In this document: piece after piece, positions 17,499-26,772 of the stretch
Position numbering within the stretch: position 1 is the stretch's first letter
Layout: each line of letters begins with the position of its first letter
Source: Byssovorax sp.
GTDB lineage: Bacteria > Myxococcota_A > Polyangia > Polyangiales > Polyangiaceae
Length of the DNA: 64,000 bases
Direction: 5' to 3'
Assembly (NCBI GenBank): GCA_025362495.1
Contig: JANYGI010000144.1
Span: 17,897 to 81,896, forward strand
Notes under the pieces: model-generated
Seen by the model: the letters and a program-made list of their open reading frames with translations, nothing else
The model's database searches: none
What the model was told of the DNA's origin: nothing
Position numbers and translations under genes: made by a program

Positions 17499-17504
17499 AG
17501 CGTA
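17499..17504 (-). promoter_or_regulatory. Candidate -10 element (TACGCT) 9 nt before the ATG at 17489
   Basis: TACGCT on the minus strand in the 51-bp divergent gap shared with the MoxR gene, which has TATGGT (17521-17526) 14 nt before its own ATG. Confidence 0.35.
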
Positions 17505-17540
17505 TCAGCGTGGGCCCGGGTATGGTACGAGTGCTCGCGC

Positions 17541-18713
17541 ATGACTATGGCTTCGTCGCCTCTCCACGATCGCCTCAAGATCGTCGCCGGCTCTCTCGAG
17601 CGCCAGTTCCTCGGCAAAGACGAGATCATTCGCCTGCTCATGATCGCGGTCGTCGCGGGCGAGCACTGCGTCCTCCTCGGCCCGCCCGGCACCGCGAAGA
17701 GCGCCCTGATCCGCTCGCTGGCCGAGCTGCTCCAGGCGCAGTACTTCGAGTACCTGCTCACGCGCTTCACCGAGCCCAACGAGATCTTCGGCCCGGTCGA
17801 CATCGCGGCCTTCCGCGAGGGGATCTACCGCCGCAACACCGCGGGCATGCTCCCCGAGGCCGAGGTGGTCTTCCTCGACGAGGTCTTCAAGTCGAACAGC
17901 GCGATCCTCAACGCCCTGCTGACGCTGCTGAACGAGCGCAAGTACACGAGCGGCGGGCAGGTGATCAAGTGCCCCTTGATCAGCGTGTTCGCGGCCTCGA
18001 ACGAGGTCCCCGGCGACGAGACGCTCAACGCCGTCTTCGACCGCTTCTTGCTGCGCGTGCACTCCGACAACCTCGACGCGTACCACTTCAACGAGCTGCT
18101 CCAGCGCGGGATCCAGCACGAGGTCCGGCAGATGTCGGGCGAGGTGCTGCAGCCCATCGTCGCCGCGCGCGAGCTCGCCGATCTCGGCCGGGCCTTCGGC
18201 GGCCGGATGAATTTCACCGACGCGTTCCTCTCGGCCTACAAGGGCCTCGTCTTCCAGATCCGCGCCGAGGGCGTGTCGCTCTCGGATCGTCGCGTGGTGA
18301 AGATGCTCAAGCTCTTCGCGGCGAGCTCGTTCCTCGACGGCCGCGCCACGGCCGACTCGAGCGATTTTTTCGTGCTCAAGCACATCTGGAACAACCAGGA
18401 TCAGGCGGCGATCCTCGAGGGGATCGTGACGCCGGTGCTCGAGGCGTTCTTCCGCGAGCACCCCGATCGTCGCCGCGTCGGCGCGCTCGGCGTCGGCGTC
18501 GAGGCCCTGGCCGCGGAGATCGATCGCATCCGCCAGATCCTCACCGGCGGCGCGGCCCTCGGCGACGTGCAGCTCTTCAGCCAGCTGAAGGCCCTCGGCG
18601 AGATCAAGACGGCGCTCTCGTCCCTCACCGACGTGCGCGCGCGCGAGCTCGAGTCGCGGGTGTCGCAGCTCCTCGAGGCGAGCTTCCGCAGCGGGCGCTT
18701 CGCGCAGATCTGA
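17541..18713 (+). CDS. MoxR/RavA-type AAA+ ATPase
   Basis: A 390-residue cytosolic AAA+ protein. Walker A is GPPGTAKS at residues 47-54. Walker B is VVFLDEVFK around 110-118, with the sensor Asn in FAASNEVP. The second half has the long helical C-terminal region found in RavA-like members. It probably acts as a chaperone-like ATPase remodelling a partner protein; no VWA-domain partner gene follows, which is unusual since moxR genes normally precede one. TATGGT lies 14 nt before the ATG at 17541. The open frame extending far upstream overlaps the DUF2079 gene antisense and is not coding. Confidence 0.9.
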   Translation: MTMASSPLHDRLKIVAGSLERQFLGKDEIIRLLMIAVVAGEHCVLLGPPGTAKSALIRSLAELLQAQYFEYLLTRFTEPNEIFGPVDIAAFREGIYRRNTAGMLPEAEVVFLDEVFKSNSAILNALLTLLNERKYTSGGQVIKCPLISVFAASNEVPGDETLNAVFDRFLLRVHSDNLDAYHFNELLQRGIQHEVRQMSGEVLQPIVAARELADLGRAFGGRMNFTDAFLSAYKGLVFQIRAEGVSLSDRRVVKMLKLFAASSFLDGRATADSSDFFVLKHIWNNQDQAAILEGIVTPVLEAFFREHPDRRRVGALGVGVEALAAEIDRIRQILTGGAALGDVQLFSQLKALGEIKTALSSLTDVRARELESRVSQLLEASFRSGRFAQI

Positions 18714-18777
18714 AGCGACGCGACGACGGCGGTCGCGACCCGATCTCGCCTGGATCGAGGCGTCGCGCCGCGCGCCG

Positions 18778-20361
18778 TCACTTCTTCGTTCTCATCACCC
18801 GGTTCGACTCGGTCCAGTACACGTGGGTCCCGTCGACCGCGATGCCACTGGGGTTCGAGATGTTCGCTCCGGCCACGAGCGTGGTCGCCTGACCGTTGCA
18901 GCCGGAGGCCGCGCACTTCATCACCGCCGGCTTACCCATCGGACCCGGATGGTTCGACGAGAAGTACACGTTGACGCCATCGGTGGCGATCGCCAACGCG
19001 TCGTTCGGGCTCGGGAGTGTGGCGAGCGTGGTCGGCTTCAAGGAGCCAGCGAGCGGGCACGTCTGCACGGTGGGACCTGTGGTCGTCCAGTAGAAGTTGA
19101 CCGAGTCCATGGCCAGGTACGCCACGCCGAAGCCGAATCCCGAGGTGACCGCAGTCGGCGTACACGCGGCGGGCGAGCACATCATCACCGCGGTCGTCTG
19201 CGCGGGAGTGGTCGGGTCCACACCCCAGAACAGCCCTGCTCCCGAGACCTGGATCGAGGTCGCGTTGCCATCCACGACGGCGAGGGGGACCGATCCGCCG
19301 GCGCATCCGCTGCCAGGACATCGCCTGATCGCGCTCGTCCCTGTCAGCTGGAGGTCGGTCGAATCGGTGAAGTAAACCTGCGCGTTGGCGGCGGCGAGGG
19401 CCGTTGGATAGACGTTCGTCGCGAGCACGTCCGGTGTCCCGTTGCAGCCGCCGATAGCGCACCTCTTCACCGTGCCATCCGGGCTGTCGATGCCGAGAGA
19501 GCCGGTGCTTCCCCAGTACACGTGGGTTCCATCGACGGCGATTGCGCTCGCATACACCTCTCCGGTGACCAGGGTCGTAGGCAGTCCGCCGCACCCTCCG
19601 ACGGCGCACTTCATCACCGCGCCAGTGTAGGTGATCCAGTACGCGTTGACGGCGTCCACGGTGATCGCGAACCCGCCAGCGTTCACGCCTTCGACCAGCA
19701 CCTCCACGCAGTGATCCGTTCCGTCGCATTCCTCGTTCGGCGAGCACGCGGCACAACCTCCTGCGCCCATGGTGCCGCCGGTGGCGGAGCTCGTGCTCGC
19801 GCTGCCTGCGCCACCCGAGCCGCCTGCGCCGCCTGCGCCACCTGCGCCACCTGCGCTCTGAAGGTCCGCGACTGCGTAGAGCGAGAAGCTGTGGGTGGAG
19901 ATCACCGCGAAGCCGGGCTGCACGTCGACGCCGTCGAGCGGCGCGTCCCACGGTGAACAGTGAGCGGCGGCCGCGGTGTTCGCCGCGCACCCGGCGTGGA
20001 GGACAGCGGTGGAGGACGCCCCTTCGGCGCGCGGGAGTCGGATCTGCACAGGCACATCGAACGCGAGGCCGTGCGGCTCGAACGCGTACACCTCGCCCGC
20101 GTACGCGAGGCCGCCCTGGAGCGCAGGCGCTGACGACGCCGCCACCGCGCGGATAGTGATCGCCGTCGCGTGATCGAGCGCGCCCGCAGGGATGATCGCC
20201 TGCGCTCCGTTCGGCCCCGTGACGGTGCCGCCTGCGGGCCCGACCTCTGTCGACACGACGACGCTGCTCGTGCACGCGGCTCCCGGCAGCAAGGCCAGCG
20301 TCGCGAGGGCCGTGGAGAGCGCGACGAGGCTGGATGCGGGGAAGCCGAGACGACGTTTCAT
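18778..20361 (-). CDS. Propeller lipoprotein with ZU5-like N-terminal domain
   Basis: A 527-residue secreted protein. Signal peptide ending LPGAAC (lipobox weak). Residues about 37-150 resemble a ZU5-type domain (GPAGGTVTGPNGAQAIIPAG). A Gly/Ala/Ser linker follows, then CAACSPNEECDGTDHCVEV. The last 300 residues hold six repeats of about 45 residues, each with a Cys pair and an AVDGTHVYW-like strand, which suggests a six-bladed propeller of the YWTD type. Likely surface-exposed; ligand unknown. The start is the ATG of MKRRLG; the open frame upstream to 20901 runs into the pseudouridine synthase gene in another frame. Converges with the MoxR gene. Confidence 0.8.
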   Translation of the reverse strand: MKRRLGFPASSLVALSTALATLALLPGAACTSSVVVSTEVGPAGGTVTGPNGAQAIIPAGALDHATAITIRAVAASSAPALQGGLAYAGEVYAFEPHGLAFDVPVQIRLPRAEGASSTAVLHAGCAANTAAAAHCSPWDAPLDGVDVQPGFAVISTHSFSLYAVADLQSAGGAGGAGGAGGSGGAGSASTSSATGGTMGAGGCAACSPNEECDGTDHCVEVLVEGVNAGGFAITVDAVNAYWITYTGAVMKCAVGGCGGLPTTLVTGEVYASAIAVDGTHVYWGSTGSLGIDSPDGTVKRCAIGGCNGTPDVLATNVYPTALAAANAQVYFTDSTDLQLTGTSAIRRCPGSGCAGGSVPLAVVDGNATSIQVSGAGLFWGVDPTTPAQTTAVMMCSPAACTPTAVTSGFGFGVAYLAMDSVNFYWTTTGPTVQTCPLAGSLKPTTLATLPSPNDALAIATDGVNVYFSSNHPGPMGKPAVMKCAASGCNGQATTLVAGANISNPSGIAVDGTHVYWTESNRVMRTKK

Positions 20362-20434
20362 GGCCAGGTCTCTGGCCGCGCCGCGAGGATCCTTCGAAAG
20401 CGAATCGCTCGCGGCGTGATCGCGAGCCGCCGAC

Positions 20435-21805
20435 TCAGGAGCGGCGGGGTTTGGCGGGGCCGGCGCGACGGGGACGGGCAGGCGCCTCGTCCGGGCGAGC
20501 TGCGGGCCGGGCGCGCGTCGGCGCCGGTCCATCTGCCCGACGCGAGCGGGGATTGGCCTCCGGGCGCTCCGGGCGAGCTGCGCGCGTGTCCGGGCGAGCT
20601 GCGCGCGCATCCGGGCGAGCTGCGCGGGCATCCGGGCGCGACGTGCGCGTGTCCGGGCGCGGTGCGCGGCTGTCCGTGCGAGGTCCGCGCGTGTCCGTGC
20701 GCGGCCCGCGGCCCTCGGTGCGAGGTGCGCGCGTGTCCGTGCGAGGTGCGCGCGTGTCCGGGCGAGGCGCGCGCGTGTCCGTGCGAGGTCCGCGGCTATC
20801 CACGAACGGCGTGCGGTTCTCGCTGCGGGTCGCGCGCGCGTCGGGGCGAGCTGCGCGCGAGTCCGGACGGCTGGCGCCGCGCTCGGCGGGCGCGCCTCCA
20901 CGCTCGGCGTGCGGGATCGCGCGAGGCGCCCGGGGCGCGCCGCGCTGCGTGGGCGAGCCGCCGCCGCCCATGCGCTCGAGGCGTGTGGTGCTCGCCGTGT
21001 GTCGCTCCGATCGCGACGTGCGATCGTGACCGTGGCGGCCGGGCTTCTCGATCGGGCCGGCCATCGAGGCCATGCGCACCTTCTTCGGCACCCCGAAGTG
21101 CTTCCGTATGTCGAGCAGCTCGTCGACCGAGAGCGGGCGCCACTCGCCGGGGCGGAGGCTCTCGCTGCTGATGCCGGCGAAGCTCATCCGCGCGAGGCGC
21201 ATCACGGGGAAGCCGGTGGCCTCGCCCATGCGGCGGATCTGCTGGTTGCGGCCCTCGCGCAGCGTGACCTCGAGCCAGGTCTTGTCGTCCTCGTGGCGGA
21301 TGATCCGCACGTCGGCGGGGAGCGTGACGCCGTCGTCGAGCTGCACGCCCGTCGCCCATTTGATCACGTCCTCGTCGCCCATGTTGCCGTGGACCTTGAG
21401 CACGTACGTCTTCGGGACGCCGCCGCGCGGGTGCAGCAGCGCGTTGGCGAACTCGCCGTCGTTGGTGATGAGAAGCACGCCGCTGGTCGCGAAATCGAGC
21501 CGTCCCACCGGGTAAACGCGGCCGCCGACGTCGCGCAGGAGATCGGCCACGGTGGGGCGCCCTTCGGGATCGTCGAGCGTGGAGACGACGTTGCGCGGCT
21601 TGTGCAGCAGGATGTAGCGCGGCGACTCGGCCACGAGGCGCACGCCGTCGACCTCGATCTTGTCCTCGAACAGATCGGCCTTCGCGCCGAGCTCGGTCAC
21701 GATCGTGCCGTTCACCCGCACCCGCCCCGCGAGGATCATCTCTTCGCCGGCGCGCCGCGAGGCGACGCCCGCGCGCGCGATGATTTTCTGAAGTCGTTCC
21801 TGCAT
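20435..21805 (-). CDS. rluB: RluB/RsuA-type rRNA pseudouridine synthase with repetitive basic tail
   Basis: A 456-residue enzyme. The S4 RNA-binding domain is at 1-60 (MQERLQKIIARAGVASRR). The catalytic domain has GRLDFATSGVLL with nucleophile Asp104 and ends near residue 245 with the family motif RNQQIRRMGEATGFPV. It should isomerise a uridine in 23S (or 16S) rRNA. Beyond the core is an unusual basic extension of about 200 residues, including 14 exact heptads at 316-413. The C-terminus is PAKPRRS. The extension may hold rRNA or ribosome contacts, which is inference. The start ATG has no clear Shine-Dalgarno. Divergent from the cupin gene. Confidence 0.9.
   Translation of the reverse strand: MQERLQKIIARAGVASRRAGEEMILAGRVRVNGTIVTELGAKADLFEDKIEVDGVRLVAESPRYILLHKPRNVVSTLDDPEGRPTVADLLRDVGGRVYPVGRLDFATSGVLLITNDGEFANALLHPRGGVPKTYVLKVHGNMGDEDVIKWATGVQLDDGVTLPADVRIIRHEDDKTWLEVTLREGRNQQIRRMGEATGFPVMRLARMSFAGISSESLRPGEWRPLSVDELLDIRKHFGVPKKVRMASMAGPIEKPGRHGHDRTSRSERHTASTTRLERMGGGGSPTQRGAPRAPRAIPHAERGGAPAERGASRPDSRAARPDARATRSENRTPFVDSRGPRTDTRAPRPDTRAPRTDTRAPRTEGRGPRTDTRGPRTDSRAPRPDTRTSRPDARAARPDARAARPDTRAARPERPEANPRSRRADGPAPTRARPAARPDEAPARPRRAGPAKPRRS
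20567..20860 (-). repeat. Fourteen 21-bp repeats encoding RxxRxD heptads
   Basis: Exactly 294 bp, 14 units of 21 bp, encode heptads such as TRAPRTD, SRGPRTD and ARAARPD in residues 316-413 of the pseudouridine synthase. One unit (NRTPFVD) is divergent. Confidence 0.9.
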
Positions 21806-21877
21806 GGCTAGCGTCTCTCGGAGGGGGTCGGCGAAGGCGCCGGTTCGTCGTCGAACGGGCGTGCACGGGGCGCGCGC

Positions 21878-21894
21878 GCCGTGTTAAGCACGGC
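21878..21894 (+). promoter_or_regulatory. Hairpin 2 nt before the cupin start codon
   Basis: GCCGTG-TTAAG-CACGGC, a 6-bp stem with 5-nt loop. The TAAGCA inside also fits a -10 element 6 nt before the ATG, so the palindrome may be a promoter-overlapping operator rather than an RNA hairpin. Confidence 0.3.
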
Positions 21895-21896
21895 GG

Positions 21897-22250
21897 ATGC
21901 GCCGCGTCGACAAACCTTGGGGGTACGAGCTGGTCTGGGCGGAAACCGCCCGCTACGTCGGGAAGGTCCTGCACATCAACGCGGGGCAGTGCCTCTCACG
22001 CCAGTACCACCGCGTGAAAGAGGAAACCTTCATGGTCCAGCAGGGCGAGATGGACCTGGAAATCGGCCCGGTCGAGGCGATGGAAACCCGGCGAATGAAG
22101 GCCGGCGACGTGTTCCACGTGCTCCCCGGTACCATCCACCGCATGGTCGGCGTCGTCGACGTCGACGTGGTCGAGGTCTCGACGCCCGAGCTCGACGACG
22201 TGGTCCGCCTCGAGGACGTGTACGGCCGCCAGGGCACGAACGCGCCGTAG
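21897..22250 (+). CDS. Cupin, mannose-6-phosphate isomerase type II-like
   Basis: A 117-residue single-domain cupin. It opens KPWGYELVWAET and carries HINAGQCLSRQYHRVKEETF with the metal-ligand His/Glu pattern, then GDVFHVLPGTIHRM with the second-motif His. This is the C-terminal domain of type II mannose-6-phosphate isomerases and of many stand-alone cupins that act on sugar phosphates. Cytosolic. It may isomerise a hexose phosphate, but the stand-alone form is not proof. No Shine-Dalgarno; TAAGCA lies 6 nt before the ATG. It converges on the calcium-loop lipoprotein gene. Confidence 0.85.
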   Translation: MRRVDKPWGYELVWAETARYVGKVLHINAGQCLSRQYHRVKEETFMVQQGEMDLEIGPVEAMETRRMKAGDVFHVLPGTIHRMVGVVDVDVVEVSTPELDDVVRLEDVYGRQGTNAP

Positions 22251-22285
22251 CCCGGGCCGATCGGCCGCCGACCCTCGCGCGAATC

Positions 22286-22318
22286 GTTTGAGCTGCAACA
22301 AATCGTCGCAGCTCGAAC
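22286..22318. terminator. Bidirectional terminator-like hairpin
   Basis: GTTTGAGCTGC (22286-22296) pairs 10 of 11 with GCAGCTCGAAC (22308-22318) around an 11-nt loop. It lies between the convergent cupin and lipoprotein genes. Confidence 0.6.
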
Positions 22319-22325
22319 GGTGGGC

Positions 22326-23126
22326 TTACTTCTTCTTCGGCGCCTGCTTGCGCTTCGACGTCTCGACCGGGGACGGCGCGGCAGCGTCGGTGCCGTTCTC
22401 CTTGTCGGAGGTCTCCTTGGCGTCGGCGGCCTTCTTCGCGGCCGTCGCGGCGGCCTCGTCGTCTTTCTTGCGCTCGGCGTCCTCGAAGCGGCGGCGGAGC
22501 TCGTTGTCGTGGTCCCAGCGGTCCACGTGCTCGTCGCCGTCGACGTCGACGCCCATGCGCTCGAGCTTGCCGTCGCGATAGATCTCCCAGACGTCGGGCT
22601 TCGAGTCGTGGTTGGTGTCGCGGGTGACGCGCGAGAGCTTGCCGCCGCTGTAGTACTTCCACTCGTCGGGGTTGCCGTCGTAGTTGGTGTCGAGGCGGAC
22701 CTCGGCGAGGCGGCCCTTCACGAAGGTGATCCAGGTGTCGATGCGGCCGTCGTAGTTCGAGTCGGCGTCCTCCGATACGCTCTCGCCCTTGTCGTTGTAG
22801 CGACGGACGACGTCCTTCACGCCGTCGAAGTTGCTGTCGATCTCGCGGCAGATCAGGACCTTGTGGCGATCGTCGCCGGTGCCGACGATCTGGTACACGC
22901 GGCGCACGTTGGGCGTCACCGAGCCGGGGCCCGCCGTCTCGCTCGCCTCGCGATCGGTCTTGCCCTTCCAGTCGCACAGGGTGCGATCGTCGATGGTGCC
23001 GTCGGCGCGCTTGGTGGCGACGACGCCGGGGCCCTTGGGCTCGAACTTCGTCCCGCCGCAGGCCGGGAGCGCCGCGAGCAGCGCGAGCGTGAGCGGCAGG
23101 AGAGAGAGGCGCATCGATCGGTTCAT
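22326..23126 (-). CDS. Calcium-loop repeat lipoprotein (second of a pair)
   Basis: A 266-residue secreted protein. Lipobox LPAC gives lipidated Cys about 23. The mature part has five repeats of about 27 residues with an Asp-rich loop of EF-hand or thrombospondin-3 type followed by an aromatic strand (DSNYDGRIDTW, DTNYDGNPDEW, DTNHDSKPDVW). These should bind calcium. A Lys/Ala-rich helical tail ends in a basic cluster (KRKQAPKKK). It is 7 bp downstream of a paralogue with the same repeat type, so the two form an operon. No Shine-Dalgarno precedes the ATG. Likely a surface or periplasmic structural protein; function unknown. Confidence 0.8.
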   Translation of the reverse strand: MNRSMRLSLLPLTLALLAALPACGGTKFEPKGPGVVATKRADGTIDDRTLCDWKGKTDREASETAGPGSVTPNVRRVYQIVGTGDDRHKVLICREIDSNFDGVKDVVRRYNDKGESVSEDADSNYDGRIDTWITFVKGRLAEVRLDTNYDGNPDEWKYYSGGKLSRVTRDTNHDSKPDVWEIYRDGKLERMGVDVDGDEHVDRWDHDNELRRRFEDAERKKDDEAAATAAKKAADAKETSDKENGTDAAAPSPVETSKRKQAPKKK

Positions 23127-23133
23127 CGCAGGC

Positions 23134-23946
23134 TCACTTCTTGGGGGCAGGGGCGGGCGCCTTCGGCGCTGCGGCGGGAGGGAGCGCGGGCGCCGACGCG
23201 CTCGGGGCAGGCGGCGCGGGGACGACGGCGCTCGGCGGAGGCGCCACGGGCGCGCTGGCGCTGGCTGCGGGCCTGGCGCTGGCGCTGGTGACGGGCGCGG
23301 GCGCGGAGGGATCCTTCGGCGCGGTGTACGCCTCGCCGCAGAGGTCGACCACGCTGTCGGGATCGGGCTTGCCGTCGGCGTTGCGATCCGAGGCCACGAT
23401 GGCGCACTTCGGGTTCGCGGGGTTGTTGTAGGTCCACCACTGGTCGATGATGCTGTCGCCGTCGGTGTCGCGCTCGCGCTTCACGAGGCGCCCGGCCTCG
23501 TAGTAGTCCCAGGTGTCGATCTTGTTATCGAAGTTGGTCTCGCGCAGCTTGAGCGTGATCTGGCCGTGCTCCGAGATGGCGATCTCGTCGACGCGCCCGT
23601 CGCGATCGAAGTCCGACTCGCGGCGGCGCTCCGTCTTCCCGTCGGCCTCGTAGTAAATGAACGAGTCGGGGTAGCCGTCGAGGTTGAGATCGACGATGCG
23701 GCAGACCTCCTTGTCGCCCTTCATCACGTGGACGATGTCGTTCTTGCCGTCGCCGTTGATGTCGACCTTCACTGCCGCGGCCGAGTTGCCGTCGCACGTC
23801 TCGTGCTTGACCTCGGTGTCGCGCTTCTCGTTGCCGGTCGGCGTGGTCGGCTTCGTCGACTCGGGATCGGCGCTCGTGCACGAGGCCACGAGGGCCAAGG
23901 CCACGGCGGAAAGCAGGCGCGCGGCGGACGGAAAGGGCTGGATCAT
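23134..23946 (-). CDS. Calcium-loop repeat lipoprotein (first of a pair)
   Basis: A 270-residue secreted protein, paralogous in plan to the next gene. The ATG of MIQPFP at 23946 gives a signal peptide ending VASC. Repeats such as VDINGDGKNDIV, VDLNLDGYPDSF, DFDRDGRVDE and DTDGDSIIDQWW form at least five Asp/Asn-rich loops. The C-terminal 60 residues are Ala/Pro/Ser-rich (linker-like) and end APAPKK. Probably calcium-binding and cell-surface. A longer in-frame extension upstream to 24105 lacks a signal peptide at its start and is less likely. Confidence 0.78.
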   Translation of the reverse strand: MIQPFPSAARLLSAVALALVASCTSADPESTKPTTPTGNEKRDTEVKHETCDGNSAAAVKVDINGDGKNDIVHVMKGDKEVCRIVDLNLDGYPDSFIYYEADGKTERRRESDFDRDGRVDEIAISEHGQITLKLRETNFDNKIDTWDYYEAGRLVKRERDTDGDSIIDQWWTYNNPANPKCAIVASDRNADGKPDPDSVVDLCGEAYTAPKDPSAPAPVTSASARPAASASAPVAPPPSAVVPAPPAPSASAPALPPAAAPKAPAPAPKK

Positions 23947-24286
23947 CGAAGGAGCCTCGCCGCCCCGACGGACGATCGGCCGGGGCGCAGGAAAAGAAGG
24001 GCAGCCGCCGACGAGGGCGGATCGGACGAAGAGCCGCGCCGGCAAGGCCGAACGGATCGTGGGACGCGAGGCGCGCAGCGACGGGCGGCCTGCTCCCGGG
24101 GACACGGAAAACCAGAGACGGCGGGGAGTCTAGAACGCCCGCGCAGGGGTGAGCAAGCGAGGGCGCTCCGGGAGCACACCCCGGGCAGCCTCGTGAGGCC
24201 TCCGACGACGCCTCGCTACGATCCGTTGCGGGCGGATGGAAAACGTTCAGCCTGAACCGACGAACCGTGCAGGCTGCCAGAACCGA
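23947..24286. other. 340-bp gene-free stretch
   Basis: First part of a 563-bp gap. No coding frame with plausible composition or start is visible, and no repeat or hairpin stands out. It probably contains the minus-strand promoter for the lipoprotein pair. Confidence 0.5.
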
Positions 24287-24315
24287 TTGACATCACACGT
24301 ACCGGCATCTAGGGT
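24287..24315 (+). promoter_or_regulatory. Sigma-70-like promoter for the ribbon-helix-helix gene
   Basis: Perfect TTGACA (24287-24292), a 17-bp spacer and TAGGGT (24310-24315). The predicted transcript start near 24322 would give a leader of about 190 nt before the ATG at 24510. It is the clearest full promoter in the window. lepA, 111 bp further on, may share it. Confidence 0.55.
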
Positions 24316-24420
24316 AACGCCTTGTCAGTGCGTGCCATTTGCGTCGCGCGCCTCGAGTCGCGGCCTGGCATCGGAAGTCGTCTGCCTCCACTCGCCCTCC
24401 CGGGCGTCAAAGGCCCTTCT

Positions 24421-24480
24421 ACCCAACCGGGGTCCACAAGGCCCCTTCAGGGTCGCGGGGGCCGGTCCCAGCGGTTGGGT
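24421..24480 (+). promoter_or_regulatory. Nested hairpin in the long leader of the ribbon-helix-helix gene
   Basis: Outer stem ACCCAACCG (24421-24429) with CGGTTGGGT (24472-24480), inner stem GGCCCC (24440-24445) with GGGGCC (24458-24463). It ends 29 nt before the ATG. It could be an attenuator, a protein-binding RNA, or an mRNA 5' stabiliser. Confidence 0.4.
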
Positions 24481-24509
24481 CCCGGCTCTCTCGGCCGAAC
24501 CGGCGTGAT

Positions 24510-24737
24510 ATGTCGCGAAGGAAAGTCTCGACGACCATCTACATCACACCGGAGCAGGCCGAGCATCTCAAGATGCTGCACGACCGCACCAAGGTGCCGA
24601 TAGCCGTCTACATCCGTGAAGGTATCGACATGGTCCTCAAGCACTACGACCATGTGCTGCCCGGTCAGATGTCGCTCGACTCGTCCGTGAGCCCTGGTTC
24701 ACCTGGCGGGGCTGCGGCGTCGACGCCGAAAAAGTGA
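24510..24737 (+). CDS. Ribbon-helix-helix (CopG/Arc-fold) small protein
   Basis: A 75-residue protein. KVSTTIYITPEQAEHLKML forms the DNA-contacting strand and first helix, and VPIAVYIREGIDMVLKHY the second helix: a ribbon-helix-helix fold of a dimeric DNA-binding regulator. The tail is Ser/Pro/Gly-rich. No toxin gene follows; the next gene is lepA after 111 bp. It might control its own leader or lepA, but that is inference. The start at 24510 gives the basic N-terminus expected of the family; there is no clear Shine-Dalgarno. Confidence 0.78.
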   Translation: MSRRKVSTTIYITPEQAEHLKMLHDRTKVPIAVYIREGIDMVLKHYDHVLPGQMSLDSSVSPGSPGGAAASTPKK

Positions 24738-24848
24738 GCTCTTCGGCGCCCACGCCGAGAAATACGACGCTCCTGTAGCCATCGCCGGGAGCACGCGCTA
24801 GGAGCGCTGAGCCGAGCCCTACCCCGGGGCGCGCCTCGACCTGCCGAC

Positions 24849-26651
<1,803 letters not shown>

Positions 26652-26674
26652 GGAACCGGAGCCGGAGGAAATTA

Positions 26675-26747
26675 CAGGGAGACGGGGAGGCGGGGAGGTC
26701 GGACCGGAATTTTTTATTTCCGGACTCCCCGTCTCCTCGCCTCCCTG
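26675..26747. terminator. Large bidirectional terminator after lepA
   Basis: CAGGGAGACGGGGAGGC (from 26675) pairs imperfectly with the segment ending CTCGCCTCCCTG (26747), around an AT-rich centre containing ATTTTTTATTT. The run TTTATTTTCC follows on the plus strand. It sits between the convergent lepA and MCE genes. Confidence 0.7.
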
Positions 26748-26772
26748 TTTATTTTCCGGTCTCTTCTCCCGC

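Noticed and set aside
16200..17540. In-frame extension of the MoxR gene upstream
   Set aside because: It lies antisense to the DUF2079 gene and is low-complexity; MoxR starts at 17541.
23947..24286. Small minus-strand frames in the gap before the ribbon-helix-helix gene
   Set aside because: Arg/Pro/Ser-rich composition without a start signal or domain.
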